Positions 1 to 8,724 of a stretch of 64,000 bases of DNA are shown here, one piece after another (position 1 is the first letter of the stretch; the number at the start of each line of letters is the position of its first letter). The stretch lies in the NCBI RefSeq assembly GCF_014268275.3, contig NZ_CP077084.1, positions 2,728,001-2,792,000 of the forward strand, written 5' to 3'. The notes below the pieces were generated by a model. It saw only the letters and a program-made list of their open reading frames with translations. It had not been told where the DNA came from and did not search any database. Position numbers and translations under genes: made by a program. This DNA is from Pseudomonas tritici. GTDB lineage: Bacteria; Pseudomonadota; Gammaproteobacteria; Pseudomonadales; Pseudomonadaceae.

Positions 1-12
1 CAGGGCTGAGCC

Positions 13-720
13 ATGACCGCACAGATCCCAATCGCGCCACTGCCCGTGAAAAAGAAGCCGCCATTGCGCCCGTTGAAGTGGGGCGCGGGCCTGTTGCTGG
101 GCGCCGTGGCGGCCTGGTTTTTGTGGCAGTGGGCCAATGACATGAGTGGCGTGCGCCGCGAAGCGCCCAAGGTGCCGACGATTATCCCGTTGCCGCCACC
201 ACCGCCACCGCCTCCAGAGAAACCCAAGGAGCCCGAGCCCCAGGTCGAAGAAAAAGTCCCGGAGCCGGTGCCAAGCCCCGAACCCGAAGAGGTCAAGCCG
301 GCCGAGGAAGCGCCGCCTTCGCCCAACGAAGACCTGGCCAACCCGATGCAGATCGATGGCGACGCTCAGTCCGGCAATGACGGTTTCAACATCGGCGCTG
401 GTAAGGGCGGCGGCATGGCCGGCAGCGGTGGCGGCGGCGGGTTGGGTACCGGCACGTACAAGCAGTACCTGGCCGGCACCTATCAACGGCTGATGCGCGA
501 AGACCCGGAATTACGCAAGAAGGCTTTCTCGATACAGATAGACCTGTGGTTGGGCACCGATGGCCAGGTCACTAAAGCGCTGGTGGCCAAGTCCAGCGGG
601 GATGCCGAGACCGATGCCCAGATGCTCGCGCTGATACGTGCACCGCGTTCCACACAGAAGCCGCCGGCCTCGCTGACGCTGCCCATGCGCCTGTCCCTGA
701 AGGGCCGGCGCCCGGATTAA
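13..720 (+). CDS. TonB-family energy transducer
   Basis: This 235-aa protein has the classic TonB layout: a short cytoplasmic N-terminus, one transmembrane helix at about residues 24-42, a periplasmic Pro/Glu/Lys-rich spacer at about 55-100 including a run of eight prolines, a Gly-rich stretch at about 120-145, and a C-terminal TonB-like domain at about 150-235. It should pass proton-motive force from an ExbB/ExbD motor to an outer-membrane protein. A TGA at 7-9 ends an upstream gene just 3 bp before this ATG, and by synteny that gene is probably exbD. The large putative porin follows 43 bp downstream. The partner receptor is not visible here. The family call is firm; the cargo is unknown. 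Confidence 0.85.
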   Translation: MTAQIPIAPLPVKKKPPLRPLKWGAGLLLGAVAAWFLWQWANDMSGVRREAPKVPTIIPLPPPPPPPPEKPKEPEPQVEEKVPEPVPSPEPEEVKPAEEAPPSPNEDLANPMQIDGDAQSGNDGFNIGAGKGGGMAGSGGGGGLGTGTYKQYLAGTYQRLMREDPELRKKAFSIQIDLWLGTDGQVTKALVAKSSGDAETDAQMLALIRAPRSTQKPPASLTLPMRLSLKGRRPD

Positions 721-763
721 TTGAATGCTTTTTTCAACGGTTTTTTACAGGAGTTGCGTACAC

Positions 764-2464
764 ATGATTTCCCCCGTGAATCGACTGACCCTGGCGGTCG
801 GCATGGTCATCGCGACCCTGGTCGGCCAGGCGACTGCAGCCCCGGTCGCGCCCTCGGAAAACGTCACTATCAACCTGATCCGCCTGTTGGTGCAGCAAGG
901 CGTGCTCAAGCAGGAAACCGCCAATGGGCTGATCGCCCAGGCCGAAAAGGAAGCCCAGCAGGCACGCCAGGCCAATGCCGCGTCGGTGGTTGCCGCAGGC
1001 CCGGTCGCCGCGCCCGGCGACGTGCGTGTGCAATATGTGCCGCAGGCGGTCAAGGATCAGATCCGCGATCAGGTCAAGGCCGAGGTCATGGCCACCGCCA
1101 AGCAGGAAAACTGGGCGCAGCCCAATACGTTCCCGGACTGGATCTCGCGCATCAGCTTTGATGGCGATATCCGTTTGCGCGACGAGTCGCGCTATTTTTC
1201 GGGTAACAACAGCAACAACATCACTGACTTCGCGAAGCTCAATGACACCGGCCCCTACGACGTCAACAAAAACTCCAATACCAAGTTCCCACCCTTGCTC
1301 AACACCCGCGAGGACCGTGAGAACCTGTTCCGCCTGCGCGCACGCCTGGGCATGAAGGCGGTGATCTCTCCGGATTGGACAGCCGGCATACGCATCGCCA
1401 CCGGCTCTGACAATAACCCGGTGTCCACCACCCAAACCCTGGGCGGCGGTTTCGGCAAAAAAGACGTCTGGCTTGACCAGGGTTACCTCACCTGGGCAAC
1501 CACCGACTACATGAAGTTGACCGCCGGCCGCATCGGCAACCCTTTCTACTCCACCGACATGATGTATTCCAACGACCTCAACTTCGACGGTGTGGCCGCA
1601 GTCTTCAACCACGCCCTCAATAGTGAATGGGGCCTGTTCGGCACGCTCGGCGCCTTCCCGGTCGAATACACCTCCGACACTGCCAGCGCCAACGGTATCG
1701 ACAAGGAAGACAGCGAGACCAAATGGCTGTTCGGTGGGCAGATTGGCGCTGACTGGAAGATCAATCGCAGCAACCGTCTCAAGCTGGCGGCTGCCTACTA
1801 CCAGTTCCAGGACATCGAAGGCGAGCGCTCCAGCCCTTGCGCGCCATGGGCGGGCGCGGCGGGTTGCGACACCGACGGCACGCGCGTGGCCTTCATGCAA
1901 AAAGGCAACACCGTGTTCAACTTGCGTAACAACACCACCAACCCGGCTGATCCTGCCAGAACACCCGACCCGCAGTTCGTAGGCCTGGCGTCCAAGTTCG
2001 ATGTGCTGGACCTCAACCTGGTCTGGGACAGCGAGCTGCCGAGCGATTTCAAGCTGCGCAGCCAAGCTAACTTCATCCACAACCTGGCTTACGACAAGGG
2101 CGAGATGCTCAAGCGCAGCGAGGGCGAGATCGTCAACAACATCAACAGCAAAGGCCAGTTTGAAAGTGGCGGCAATGCGCTGATGGTCTCGTTCACCCTC
2201 GGCAGCGCGTTGGAGATGCGCAAGCGCGGCGATTGGAATGTGCTGGCCGGTTACAAATACATCCAGCCCGACGCCTTGCCCGACGGCTTCAACGATTCCT
2301 CGTTCCACCTGGGCGGCACCAACGCCAAGGGGTACTTCATCGGCGCCAACTACGGCATCGAAAAGAACATCTACGCCAGTGCGCGTTGGTTGAGCGCGTC
2401 CGAAGTGTATGGCCAGCCGTTCGAAGTCGATGTGATGCAACTGGAACTCAACACGCGCTTTTGA
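764..2464 (+). CDS. Putative outer-membrane porin (Porin_5-like)
   Basis: This is a 566-aa exported protein. The start at 764 is preferred over an in-frame start at 725 because AGGAG sits 10 bases upstream and a good signal peptide follows (MISPVNRLTLAVG... to ATAAPVA). The mature N-terminus (about residues 30-65) is a short helical region rich in Gln, Ala and Glu. The remainder has alternating aromatic/polar beta-strand character and ends in Phe (LELNTRF), as outer-membrane barrels do. It resembles the Pseudomonas putative-porin family that sits beside ExbB/ExbD/TonB genes. It lacks an evident TonB box and plug domain, so a link to the TonB protein upstream rests on co-location only. Confidence 0.75.
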   Translation: MISPVNRLTLAVGMVIATLVGQATAAPVAPSENVTINLIRLLVQQGVLKQETANGLIAQAEKEAQQARQANAASVVAAGPVAAPGDVRVQYVPQAVKDQIRDQVKAEVMATAKQENWAQPNTFPDWISRISFDGDIRLRDESRYFSGNNSNNITDFAKLNDTGPYDVNKNSNTKFPPLLNTREDRENLFRLRARLGMKAVISPDWTAGIRIATGSDNNPVSTTQTLGGGFGKKDVWLDQGYLTWATTDYMKLTAGRIGNPFYSTDMMYSNDLNFDGVAAVFNHALNSEWGLFGTLGAFPVEYTSDTASANGIDKEDSETKWLFGGQIGADWKINRSNRLKLAAAYYQFQDIEGERSSPCAPWAGAAGCDTDGTRVAFMQKGNTVFNLRNNTTNPADPARTPDPQFVGLASKFDVLDLNLVWDSELPSDFKLRSQANFIHNLAYDKGEMLKRSEGEIVNNINSKGQFESGGNALMVSFTLGSALEMRKRGDWNVLAGYKYIQPDALPDGFNDSSFHLGGTNAKGYFIGANYGIEKNIYASARWLSASEVYGQPFEVDVMQLELNTRF

Positions 2465-2482
2465 TGCGCAGGGAGATGCCAC

Positions 2483-3109
2483 ATGAACACGCGAATCTGC
2501 GGGCTGCTCTTGGTATTCGTTGCCACGGCGGCCTCGGCTGAAGGCATGGAGGAGCGCTTGCGTACGCAATTGCGCAGCACCACCCAGCAATTGCAGGCGC
2601 TGCAAAGCGAACAGGCTCAGGCCAGTGCGGCGCGTATCGCCGCTGAAACCCAGGCCAAGCAGGCCCAGGCGCAAATCAAGCAACTGACCGCTGAGCTGGA
2701 GAAGACCCGTGGCGTGGCCGAGCAAATGGCCGGCCAGCAACAGAGCCTGCACAGTCAGGCGCAAGCCCAGGTCGCGGCGAGCAATGAGCAGATCGGCAAG
2801 TTCAAGAAGGCTTATGACGAACTGCTGGTGCTCGCCAAGGGTAAAGAAGCCGAGCGCGCTCGCTTGCAGGCACAACTGAGCGAACGTGACACACAAGTGC
2901 AGCAATGTTCAGTCAAGAATCAACAGATGTACGGCGTGGCCCAGCAACTGCTCGCGGCCTACGAAAAAATCGACGTGGCCGAGGTGATGAGTATTCGCCA
3001 GCCGTTCGCCAGCAGCGCGCGGGTCAAGTTCGAGGAACTGGCCCAGGGCTTTGGCGATGATTTGTACAAGAGCCGTTTCGACGCGCCTCAGGCAACTGCC
3101 AATCATTGA
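2483..3109 (+). CDS. Exported coiled-coil protein of unknown function
   Basis: This 208-aa protein starts with a signal peptide (about residues 1-19, ending ATAASA). It is followed by a long Gln/Ala/Glu/Lys-rich coiled coil at about residues 22-145 and a short C-terminal globular segment. There is a single Cys near residue 139. It lies 18 bp after the porin stop and 20 bp before the next gene, so it is part of the same operon. Its likely role is a periplasmic scaffold or spacer for the TonB/porin apparatus, but no enzymatic motif is visible and the function is unknown. Confidence 0.65.
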   Translation: MNTRICGLLLVFVATAASAEGMEERLRTQLRSTTQQLQALQSEQAQASAARIAAETQAKQAQAQIKQLTAELEKTRGVAEQMAGQQQSLHSQAQAQVAASNEQIGKFKKAYDELLVLAKGKEAERARLQAQLSERDTQVQQCSVKNQQMYGVAQQLLAAYEKIDVAEVMSIRQPFASSARVKFEELAQGFGDDLYKSRFDAPQATANH

Positions 3110-3129
3110 TAGACAGGGAAGAGATCTCC

Positions 3130-3588
3130 ATGAGCGAATTGATCACCAGCGTCACCACCCAGAGCCTCACCGAGCTGTTGCAGGAATCCGGCTACCGGGT
3201 CAATCAGACCGAGCAGAACGGTATCGTGCAATTGCTCAGCGCCAGCCAGGGCATCGGCTTTGCCGTGCGCTTCGGCAACCCGGCGGCGGAGCAGGGCAAC
3301 TACGTGGATTTCACCTACAGCTGCGCGCTGCGTATCCAGGGCGAGTTGCCTGAAGGCCTGGCCCAGGTGTGGAACGCCTCGCGGCGCTTTGCGCGGTTAT
3401 CGGTGCAGGGCGAATTCCTGCTGATGGAAATGGACGTGGTGGTGGCCGGTGTTGGCGCCACGCACCTGCGCAGCCAGCTGGAACTGTGGGATCGCCTGTT
3501 GCAGGAGTTTATCGTCTACCTGCGTGAATACAGCCAGCAGGCGGCGCAGTTGCAGGCCCAGGCCGACGTCGAGGCGCCCGTATTGTGA
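3130..3588 (+). CDS. YbjN-like domain protein
   Basis: This is a 152-aa soluble protein with no signal peptide. The ATG at 3130 is chosen over an in-frame ATG at 3106 because a GGGAAGAG ribosome-binding site precedes it and the earlier start overlaps the upstream stop. The pattern (LTELLQESGY..., FAVRFGN..., DFTYSCALR, ...WNASRRFARLSV) matches the YbjN / type III secretion chaperone-like fold. Such proteins are small chaperone-like adaptors of poorly known role. Its last four bases overlap the GTG of the prolyl isomerase, which suggests translational coupling. Confidence 0.6.
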   Translation: MSELITSVTTQSLTELLQESGYRVNQTEQNGIVQLLSASQGIGFAVRFGNPAAEQGNYVDFTYSCALRIQGELPEGLAQVWNASRRFARLSVQGEFLLMEMDVVVAGVGATHLRSQLELWDRLLQEFIVYLREYSQQAAQLQAQADVEAPVL

Positions 3589-4526
3589 AAAAGCCAACCT
3601 TGATGGTCGGCGCGGGTGCGCTGGCCCTGCTGGTGGTGGCGGTGGGTTTGAGCGTGCGACCGGGCAGCGACCCGGTGGCGGCTCAGCAACCGGCACCGGT
3701 GCTCAACCTTGCGCCGAGCGGTCCAGCGGTGGCTCGCCTGGGTAATCAGCAGATCGACCTGACGGAACTGAAAAGCGTGCTTGCCAGCCTGCCGGCCGAG
3801 TCTCGCGAGCAATTACGCGGCAACCGAGGTGCGTTGGAGACCTGGATCCGTTCACGTCTGGCACAAAAGGCGGTGCTCGAACAGGCCGACGCGCAAGGCT
3901 GGCGCCAGCGCCCGGAAGTGGAACAGCAAACGCGAGCTGCCACTGAGCAAATCGTGTTTCGCGACTACATGCTCTCGGTCAGCCAGGTGCCGGCCGACTA
4001 CCCCAGCGCGGCTGAATTGCAACAGGCCTACGACAGCGGCAAGTCGCAATGGATGACGCCGCCGTTGTATCGGGTGAGTCAGATTTTCCTCGCGGTGAAT
4101 GACCCGCAAACCCTCGACACAGTACGCCGCCAGGCCCAGGAATTGAGCCGCCGCGCCCAGGCGGCACCGGGTGATTTCGCCGCCCTGGCCACGCAATTTT
4201 CCCAGGACACCGACTCTGCCGCGCGAGGTGGGGACTCGGGGATGCAGCCATTGCAGCAACTGGTGCCGGAAGTGCGCACTGCGGTGTCGCGCCTCAAGGT
4301 CGGTGCCGTATCGGATGTGGTGCAGAGTGCGGCAGGGTTCCATGTGCTCAAGCTCACCGGCCAGCAACCGGCGCGCACGGCGACCCTGGACGAGCTGCGC
4401 GAACGCCTGACCCAGGCCCTGCGCACCCAGCGCCAGGAGCAGATCGCCAAGGCTTACCTCGAAGGCATGCTTAACACCGCGACCCTGAGTATCGACGGCG
4501 CAGAGCTGAACAAGGTGCTGGAGTAA
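3585..4526 (+). CDS. Parvulin-type peptidyl-prolyl cis-trans isomerase
   Basis: This is a 313-aa protein starting at GTG 3585, inside a GTGA overlap with the previous gene. An N-terminal hydrophobic anchor (about residues 7-22) is followed by an SurA/PpiD-like helical chaperone segment and a parvulin domain at about 165-265. Motifs include YRVSQIFLA, FAALATQFSQD, RGGDSG and AAGFHVLKL. It should act in the periplasm, tethered to the inner membrane, helping outer-membrane or secreted proteins fold. Its place in the TonB/porin operon suggests the porin, or a secreted protein encoded upstream of the window, is the client. The family call is strong. Confidence 0.85.
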   Translation: MKKPTLMVGAGALALLVVAVGLSVRPGSDPVAAQQPAPVLNLAPSGPAVARLGNQQIDLTELKSVLASLPAESREQLRGNRGALETWIRSRLAQKAVLEQADAQGWRQRPEVEQQTRAATEQIVFRDYMLSVSQVPADYPSAAELQQAYDSGKSQWMTPPLYRVSQIFLAVNDPQTLDTVRRQAQELSRRAQAAPGDFAALATQFSQDTDSAARGGDSGMQPLQQLVPEVRTAVSRLKVGAVSDVVQSAAGFHVLKLTGQQPARTATLDELRERLTQALRTQRQEQIAKAYLEGMLNTATLSIDGAELNKVLE

Positions 4527-4577
4527 CGCGTTTCAACCCGCATTGGATGCACAGACAGACAAGACAGGGAGTCTCCC

Positions 4578-5555
4578 ATGGCATTTCTAGAACCGTCTGG
4601 CCTTCAGGGGCCGTCCGCTTATCGCGCACCTGGCGAGGGGCGTAGTACCTGGCTGGTCCTGGCCAATGAGATTGACCCGGAGGTGGCGCGCTACTTTCTG
4701 GTGAGTGCGCGTTGCGGCTGTTTCATGCAGGCGGCGCGCAGTTTGAATATCAAGGCGACGCTGTTGCGCAAGCGCTTGGCGCAGTTGGAAGAGCATCTGC
4801 GCCATTCGCTGTTCACCTATCAGGGCAATGGCTTGGTACTTAGCCGCGATGGTCAGCAGTTGCAGGCTCAGTTGATTGCCCTGGCCCATGAGCGGCGCCT
4901 GCCGGTCACGGAGCAACCGCTGATTCGGCTAGCGGTGGCTGAGCCGATCCTGCACGACATCCTTGGGCGCGACCTGATTGCCTTGCTGCGACGCAACGCC
5001 AGCGTGCGCCTGGAGATCATCTCCATCGACAGCCAGTTGTCGCTGCAAGCAGTGGAGGTAGACGTGGTGCTGTGGTTGTCGGACGCCGACGGCCCGGTGC
5101 CGGGCCCGAGCTTTGTCACTGAGCCGCCACGGGCCCTGGCGCGGCTGCAATATTTGCCGCATATCGCCAAGCGTTATTCACGGCTGACAACACGGCCGGA
5201 CAGCGTGGAAGACCTGAATGACTACATGCTGGTGCAGTGGCAGCCGGATGCGCAGGTTGGCGCGCTGCAGCCGTGGAATCGGGTGGTGGAGCAGCGTTTG
5301 GCGGCGGTGGTGCAGGTGCATGCGTATTCGCTGATGCTGGAGATGATTCGTTGTGGCGCCTGTATTGGGTTGCTGCCGCACTACATGAGCAGTTTTGACC
5401 GGGGGCTTGTGGCGTTGCCGGGGTTGTTGGCCGAGAGCATGCAGCGCCACGTGTGGCTGGCAGTGAATGCGCAAGTGGGGGATGCGGAGGCGGTGCGGAT
5501 GATTGTGGCGTTGATCATCAGCACCTTCGAAGGCCGCCGTGAGTGGTTTGATTGA
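4578..5555 (+). CDS. LysR-type transcriptional regulator
   Basis: This 325-aa protein carries an N-terminal winged helix-turn-helix at about residues 32-92 (ARYFLVSARCGCFMQAARSL...) and a LysR effector-binding domain after it. The N-terminal extension of about 30 residues is longer than usual, but the start has a clear AGGGAG site, so it is kept. The gene is co-directional with the TonB-to-isomerase genes, 51 bp after the last, so it is probably the final gene of that cluster or its local regulator. The effector is unknown. Confidence 0.75.
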   Translation: MAFLEPSGLQGPSAYRAPGEGRSTWLVLANEIDPEVARYFLVSARCGCFMQAARSLNIKATLLRKRLAQLEEHLRHSLFTYQGNGLVLSRDGQQLQAQLIALAHERRLPVTEQPLIRLAVAEPILHDILGRDLIALLRRNASVRLEIISIDSQLSLQAVEVDVVLWLSDADGPVPGPSFVTEPPRALARLQYLPHIAKRYSRLTTRPDSVEDLNDYMLVQWQPDAQVGALQPWNRVVEQRLAAVVQVHAYSLMLEMIRCGACIGLLPHYMSSFDRGLVALPGLLAESMQRHVWLAVNAQVGDAEAVRMIVALIISTFEGRREWFD

Positions 5556-5599
5556 CGATGTCATGTCGCCACACATCTTTTGAGAGCACAGAAGCAACC

Positions 5600-5733
5600 T
5601 GTAGTGAGCGGGCTTGCCCCGCGCTGGGTGGCGAAGCCGCCCCAATAAAGACACCGCCGAGTGCCAGATAAAACCAAGTCGCCTGGTTTGGGGCGGCTTC
5701 GCCACCCAGCGCGGGGCAAGCCCGCTCACTACA
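5600..5733. repeat. Perfect 45-bp inverted repeat, REPIN-like
   Basis: The left arm (5600-5644, beginning TGTAGTGAGCGGGCTTGCCC) and right arm (5689-5733) are exact reverse complements with a 44-bp spacer. The sequence belongs to the GTAGTGAGCGGGC class of intergenic repeats common in fluorescens-group genomes. A degenerate half element of another class (GGGCAAGCCAGCTCCCACA) follows at about 5754-5772. The repeat sits between two converging LysR genes and may also act as a bidirectional terminator. The 5556-5800 gap holds no gene. Confidence 0.85.
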
Positions 5734-5800
5734 ATTGTGAAAATGGCATCACCTGGGCAAGCCAGCTCCCACAAAAAAAGCACACTGGCGGGGGCTGGTT

Positions 5801-6667
5801 TCAACGTTGCAGCACACCACGAAAGGTCGCGCTCAGGGCGCGCAATGTTTCCCTGGAGCGTGCGTCACTGATCCGGCTGTGAAGCACCACTTCACTCACG
5901 GGCAATGCCGGCAACCCATATTGCTCGCTCACCTCAGCCGCGCCAGCGGGTGCCACGCGGTGGGCGAGGGCGGCTACGCCGAGGCCGGCGCTGACTGCCG
6001 CCCCCACGGCCATCACACCGCCGCCGACGAATACTTCGGTCCAGTCGATGCGCGCCGCGTCCAGTGCGCGTGTGGCCAAGTGGCGAACGCCGCAGGGCGC
6101 AGCCATGGTCGCCATGCGCAGTGGCGTGCCGGGGCTGTGTTGCCAGGTGGGCGCAGCGAACCAGCCGAAGCGTTCCACCACCAAGACTTCGCCGTCCTGG
6201 CGGTCACCCTCGTTGCGCACGATGACCGCGTCCAGCTCGTTGCGATCGAAGGCGGCGACCAGGTCGCGGGAGGAGGCGATGCGGACTTCGAGGATCACCA
6301 AAGGGTCATAGGCGGCCAGGCGGCTGAGCCAGGTCGGCAAGTCCGGGCCGGCGACGTGGTCGCTGATGCCGATCACCAAGCGACGCGGTGCGTGGGTGCC
6401 CATGTCGCCCAGCGCGCGTTCATGGGCGTTGAGCAGCGCACGCGCGGCCACGATGAACTGCTCGCCCTTGGGCGACAGCCGCACGTGCCGTGGCGTGCGC
6501 TCAAGCAGGCGATAGCCGAGGCGCTCTTCAAGGCGCTTGAGCTTAAGGCTGATCGCGGCCTGGGAGGTGTCAAGGGCCTCGGCGGCACGGGTGAAACTGG
6601 CGAAATCCGCCACCAGTACGAAGGCGTGTACGGTGTCGATATCCAGAGGTTTGAGCGCGTCAGTCAT
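5801..6667 (-). CDS. LysR-type transcriptional regulator
   Basis: This 288-aa protein has a textbook LysR HTH at about residues 8-66 (FVLVADFASFTRAAEALDTS..., QAAISLKLKRLEERLG) and a substrate-binding domain from about 90. It is transcribed away from the DUF4865 gene, with only 93 bp between the two starts, so it most likely controls that gene and itself. The intergenic span must hold both promoters. The ligand cannot be predicted from sequence. Confidence 0.85.
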   Translation of the reverse strand: MTDALKPLDIDTVHAFVLVADFASFTRAAEALDTSQAAISLKLKRLEERLGYRLLERTPRHVRLSPKGEQFIVAARALLNAHERALGDMGTHAPRRLVIGISDHVAGPDLPTWLSRLAAYDPLVILEVRIASSRDLVAAFDRNELDAVIVRNEGDRQDGEVLVVERFGWFAAPTWQHSPGTPLRMATMAAPCGVRHLATRALDAARIDWTEVFVGGGVMAVGAAVSAGLGVAALAHRVAPAGAAEVSEQYGLPALPVSEVVLHSRISDARSRETLRALSATFRGVLQR

Positions 6668-6760
6668 ATCGGATCCTTATCGCATCTATATCGGCTCATA
6701 TCTTGTTGAAATCATCACGGGTGCGCAAGCTGGAACCTCATCTTGCCAGGGCGCTTTTTT

Positions 6761-7303
6761 ATGTTCGCCAAACAGTATTCACACCGCTTGCCCGCCGACT
6801 ACGACATGAACGTGATTCGCCGACGCGCCGCGCAGTTGGGGCCGTTGTGGGATCACGCTGAAGGGTTGCTGTTCAAGGCGTTTATCGCCCAGGAGACTGG
6901 CGGCAATGTGTATTCCTCGGTGTACCTGTGGGCCGACCCCTTGCAGGCCGCTGACTTTTTGCTGGGGGAGCGTTTCCAGAAAGTGCTCGACAGCTTCGGT
7001 CGTCCGCATATCGAGAGTTGGCTGCCGCTGGATGTACAACGCGGCCCGGCGCAGAACGCGCTGAGTGTGTATCGGGAGGAATGGCCGCTGGCGCCTGGCG
7101 CGGACCGCGCGGGCATAGTGGCCGATGAGAAACGACGGAATCAGCACTTGGCGGATAGCAACGACACGTTCGCGGTGTTCCTCGCGCTGGACGTACAAGC
7201 GTGGCGCTTGGTGCGGTTTACGCTGTCGGCCAAGACGCTGGATGCCGAGCATCCAGGCACGGGCTACCAGGTGCTCTATCTGGCACAAGGCGTTGCGCCC
7301 TAG
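6761..7303 (+). CDS. DUF4865-family protein
   Basis: This is a 180-aa cytoplasmic protein. The ATG at 6761 (MFAKQYSHRLPADYDM) is chosen over an upstream in-frame TTG at 6743. The opening pattern of QY..LPADYDM..IRRR.A and the aromatic-rich middle (YLWADPLQAADFLLG) match my recollection of DUF4865, a Pseudomonas family of unknown biochemistry often found next to a LysR regulator. The repeated short beta segments suggest a monooxygenase-like ferredoxin fold, but no catalytic residues can be named. It is divergent from the LysR gene at 5801-6667. Confidence 0.6.
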   Translation: MFAKQYSHRLPADYDMNVIRRRAAQLGPLWDHAEGLLFKAFIAQETGGNVYSSVYLWADPLQAADFLLGERFQKVLDSFGRPHIESWLPLDVQRGPAQNALSVYREEWPLAPGADRAGIVADEKRRNQHLADSNDTFAVFLALDVQAWRLVRFTLSAKTLDAEHPGTGYQVLYLAQGVAP

Positions 7304-7336
7304 CGATAACTGCGCCAGTCTTGGTGGCCTTAATCC

Positions 7337-7912
7337 TTGTCGTTGAAACAATCCGTGATCCAGGCCACCCGTTTGACACTCATCTGCCATGCCGCCACGC
7401 CGCTGCAAAAGCGCGGGCGTTTTCAGGACGACGAGGCGGTGGCGATGGATTGGCAGGGGGCGGCGCTGTCCCTGGCCGGGCGCTATAAAAAACCCCGGCG
7501 TTTGTTGTGCGGGCCGGAAATGCGCGCACGGCAGACTGCCGGCTTGTTCGGCGGTGACGCAGGAGTCGAAGACGCCCTGCGTGACGCTGATTTCGGCCAG
7601 TGGAAAGGCCAGGCCATCAGCCAACTGAATGGCGATCAGTTAAACACCTGGCTCACTGACAGCACGTGCGCACCCCATGGCGGCGAGTCGGTGGATGACG
7701 TTTGCACGCGTGTCGCGCAGTGGATGAAATCCCTCGAAACCCAACCCGGCCATGTGGTCGCCATTACGCACCCCTTTGTGATCCGCGCCGCACTGCTGTA
7801 CGTGATGCGGTTTCCGCTGTCGATGTTCTATCTCATCGACGTCGAAGCGCTGTCAGCCACTGAACTTCGCTTCAACAAGGCCTGGCGCCTGCGCCTGGAA
7901 ACTCACGCCTAG
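7337..7912 (+). CDS. Histidine-phosphatase-fold protein, atypical active site
   Basis: This is a protein of up to 191 aa. A TTG at 7337 or a GTG at 7355 (185 aa, beginning with VIQATRLTLICHA) could be the start; neither has a strong ribosome-binding site. The fold is that of the phosphoglycerate-mutase-like family: LTLICHAAT near the N-terminus, a central LCGPEMRARQTA, DFGQWKG, and a C-terminal THPFVIRAAL. The usual RHG motif reads CHA, so the phosphate-binding Arg is missing while the catalytic His is kept. It lies 45 bp before cobF, so a cobalamin role such as a CobC-like phosphatase is possible, but activity is doubtful. Confidence 0.7.
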   Translation: MSLKQSVIQATRLTLICHAATPLQKRGRFQDDEAVAMDWQGAALSLAGRYKKPRRLLCGPEMRARQTAGLFGGDAGVEDALRDADFGQWKGQAISQLNGDQLNTWLTDSTCAPHGGESVDDVCTRVAQWMKSLETQPGHVVAITHPFVIRAALLYVMRFPLSMFYLIDVEALSATELRFNKAWRLRLETHA

Positions 7913-7957
7913 GCGCCTGAACATGGCAAAATCCACGCCCCGCACTGAGAGCTACCC

Positions 7958-8713
7958 ATGAAACGCATCCTGATCATCGGCATTGGCGCCGGCAACCCTG
8001 ACTACATCACGATGCAGGCCGTGAAAGCGCTCAACCGCACCGACGTGTTTTTCCTGATGGACAAGGGCCAGAGCAAAGACAAGTTGATCGACCTGCGCCG
8101 CGAGATCTGCGAGACCTATATCACCGAGCCTGGCTACCGCTTCGCCGAGGCCGATTGCCCCGAGCGTGTGCGCGGCGATATCGACTACACCACCGCCGTG
8201 CAGGACCTCAACCGCGACAAGCAGCAGACTTTCGAGCGCATGATCAATGAGGAAATGGCCGACGGTGAAGTGGGCGCTTTCCTGGCGTGGGGCGATCCTG
8301 CGCTGTACGACAGCACCATCCGCATTCTGCAGGCGATTTTGGCCAGTGGCCGCTGCACCTTTGAGTTCGACGTCATCCCCGGTATCACCAGCGTGCAGGC
8401 CCTGGCCGCCCAGCACAAAGTGCCGTTGAACCGCATCGGCAAGTCGGTTGAGATCACCACCGGGCGCCGTCTGGCGGCGGGGCAGGCGAGTGATGCCGAC
8501 ACCCTGGTGGTCATGCTTGACGCCGAAGATTCCTACCGTAGCGTGGCCGATCAGGACCTGGACATCTACTGGGGCGCCTACCTCGGCACGCCGGATGAGA
8601 TCCTGATCAGCGGCAAGGTGAGTGAGGTGGCCGAAGAAATCCAACGGGTGCGCAAGGCCGCGCGCCTGGAGAATGGCTGGATCATGGACACTTATCTGCT
8701 ACGCAAACCCTGA
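7958..8713 (+). CDS. cobF: Precorrin-6A synthase (deacetylating) CobF
   Basis: This 251-aa SAM-dependent tetrapyrrole methylase opens with the family signature LIIGIGAGNPDYIT and has the second SAM-binding segment at about residues 101-112 (FLAWGDPALYDS) and the PGITSVQALAA block at about 140. In the aerobic cobalamin pathway CobF methylates C-1 of precorrin-5 with loss of acetate, giving precorrin-6A. The length is normal for CobF. It lies 11 bp before the esterase gene. Other cob genes are not in the window. Confidence 0.9.
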   Translation: MKRILIIGIGAGNPDYITMQAVKALNRTDVFFLMDKGQSKDKLIDLRREICETYITEPGYRFAEADCPERVRGDIDYTTAVQDLNRDKQQTFERMINEEMADGEVGAFLAWGDPALYDSTIRILQAILASGRCTFEFDVIPGITSVQALAAQHKVPLNRIGKSVEITTGRRLAAGQASDADTLVVMLDAEDSYRSVADQDLDIYWGAYLGTPDEILISGKVSEVAEEIQRVRKAARLENGWIMDTYLLRKP

Positions 8714-8724
8714 GGTAACGTCCC

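Noticed and set aside
725..763. Upstream start for the porin gene
   Set aside because: The start at 764 has AGGAG and a proper signal peptide; the extension would place 13 residues before it.
734..2905. Long open frame on the minus strand (723 codons) opposite the porin and coiled-coil genes
   Set aside because: It is a shadow of GC-rich codon use in the plus-strand genes: no ribosome site, no family motif, low-complexity Val/Gly/Leu composition.
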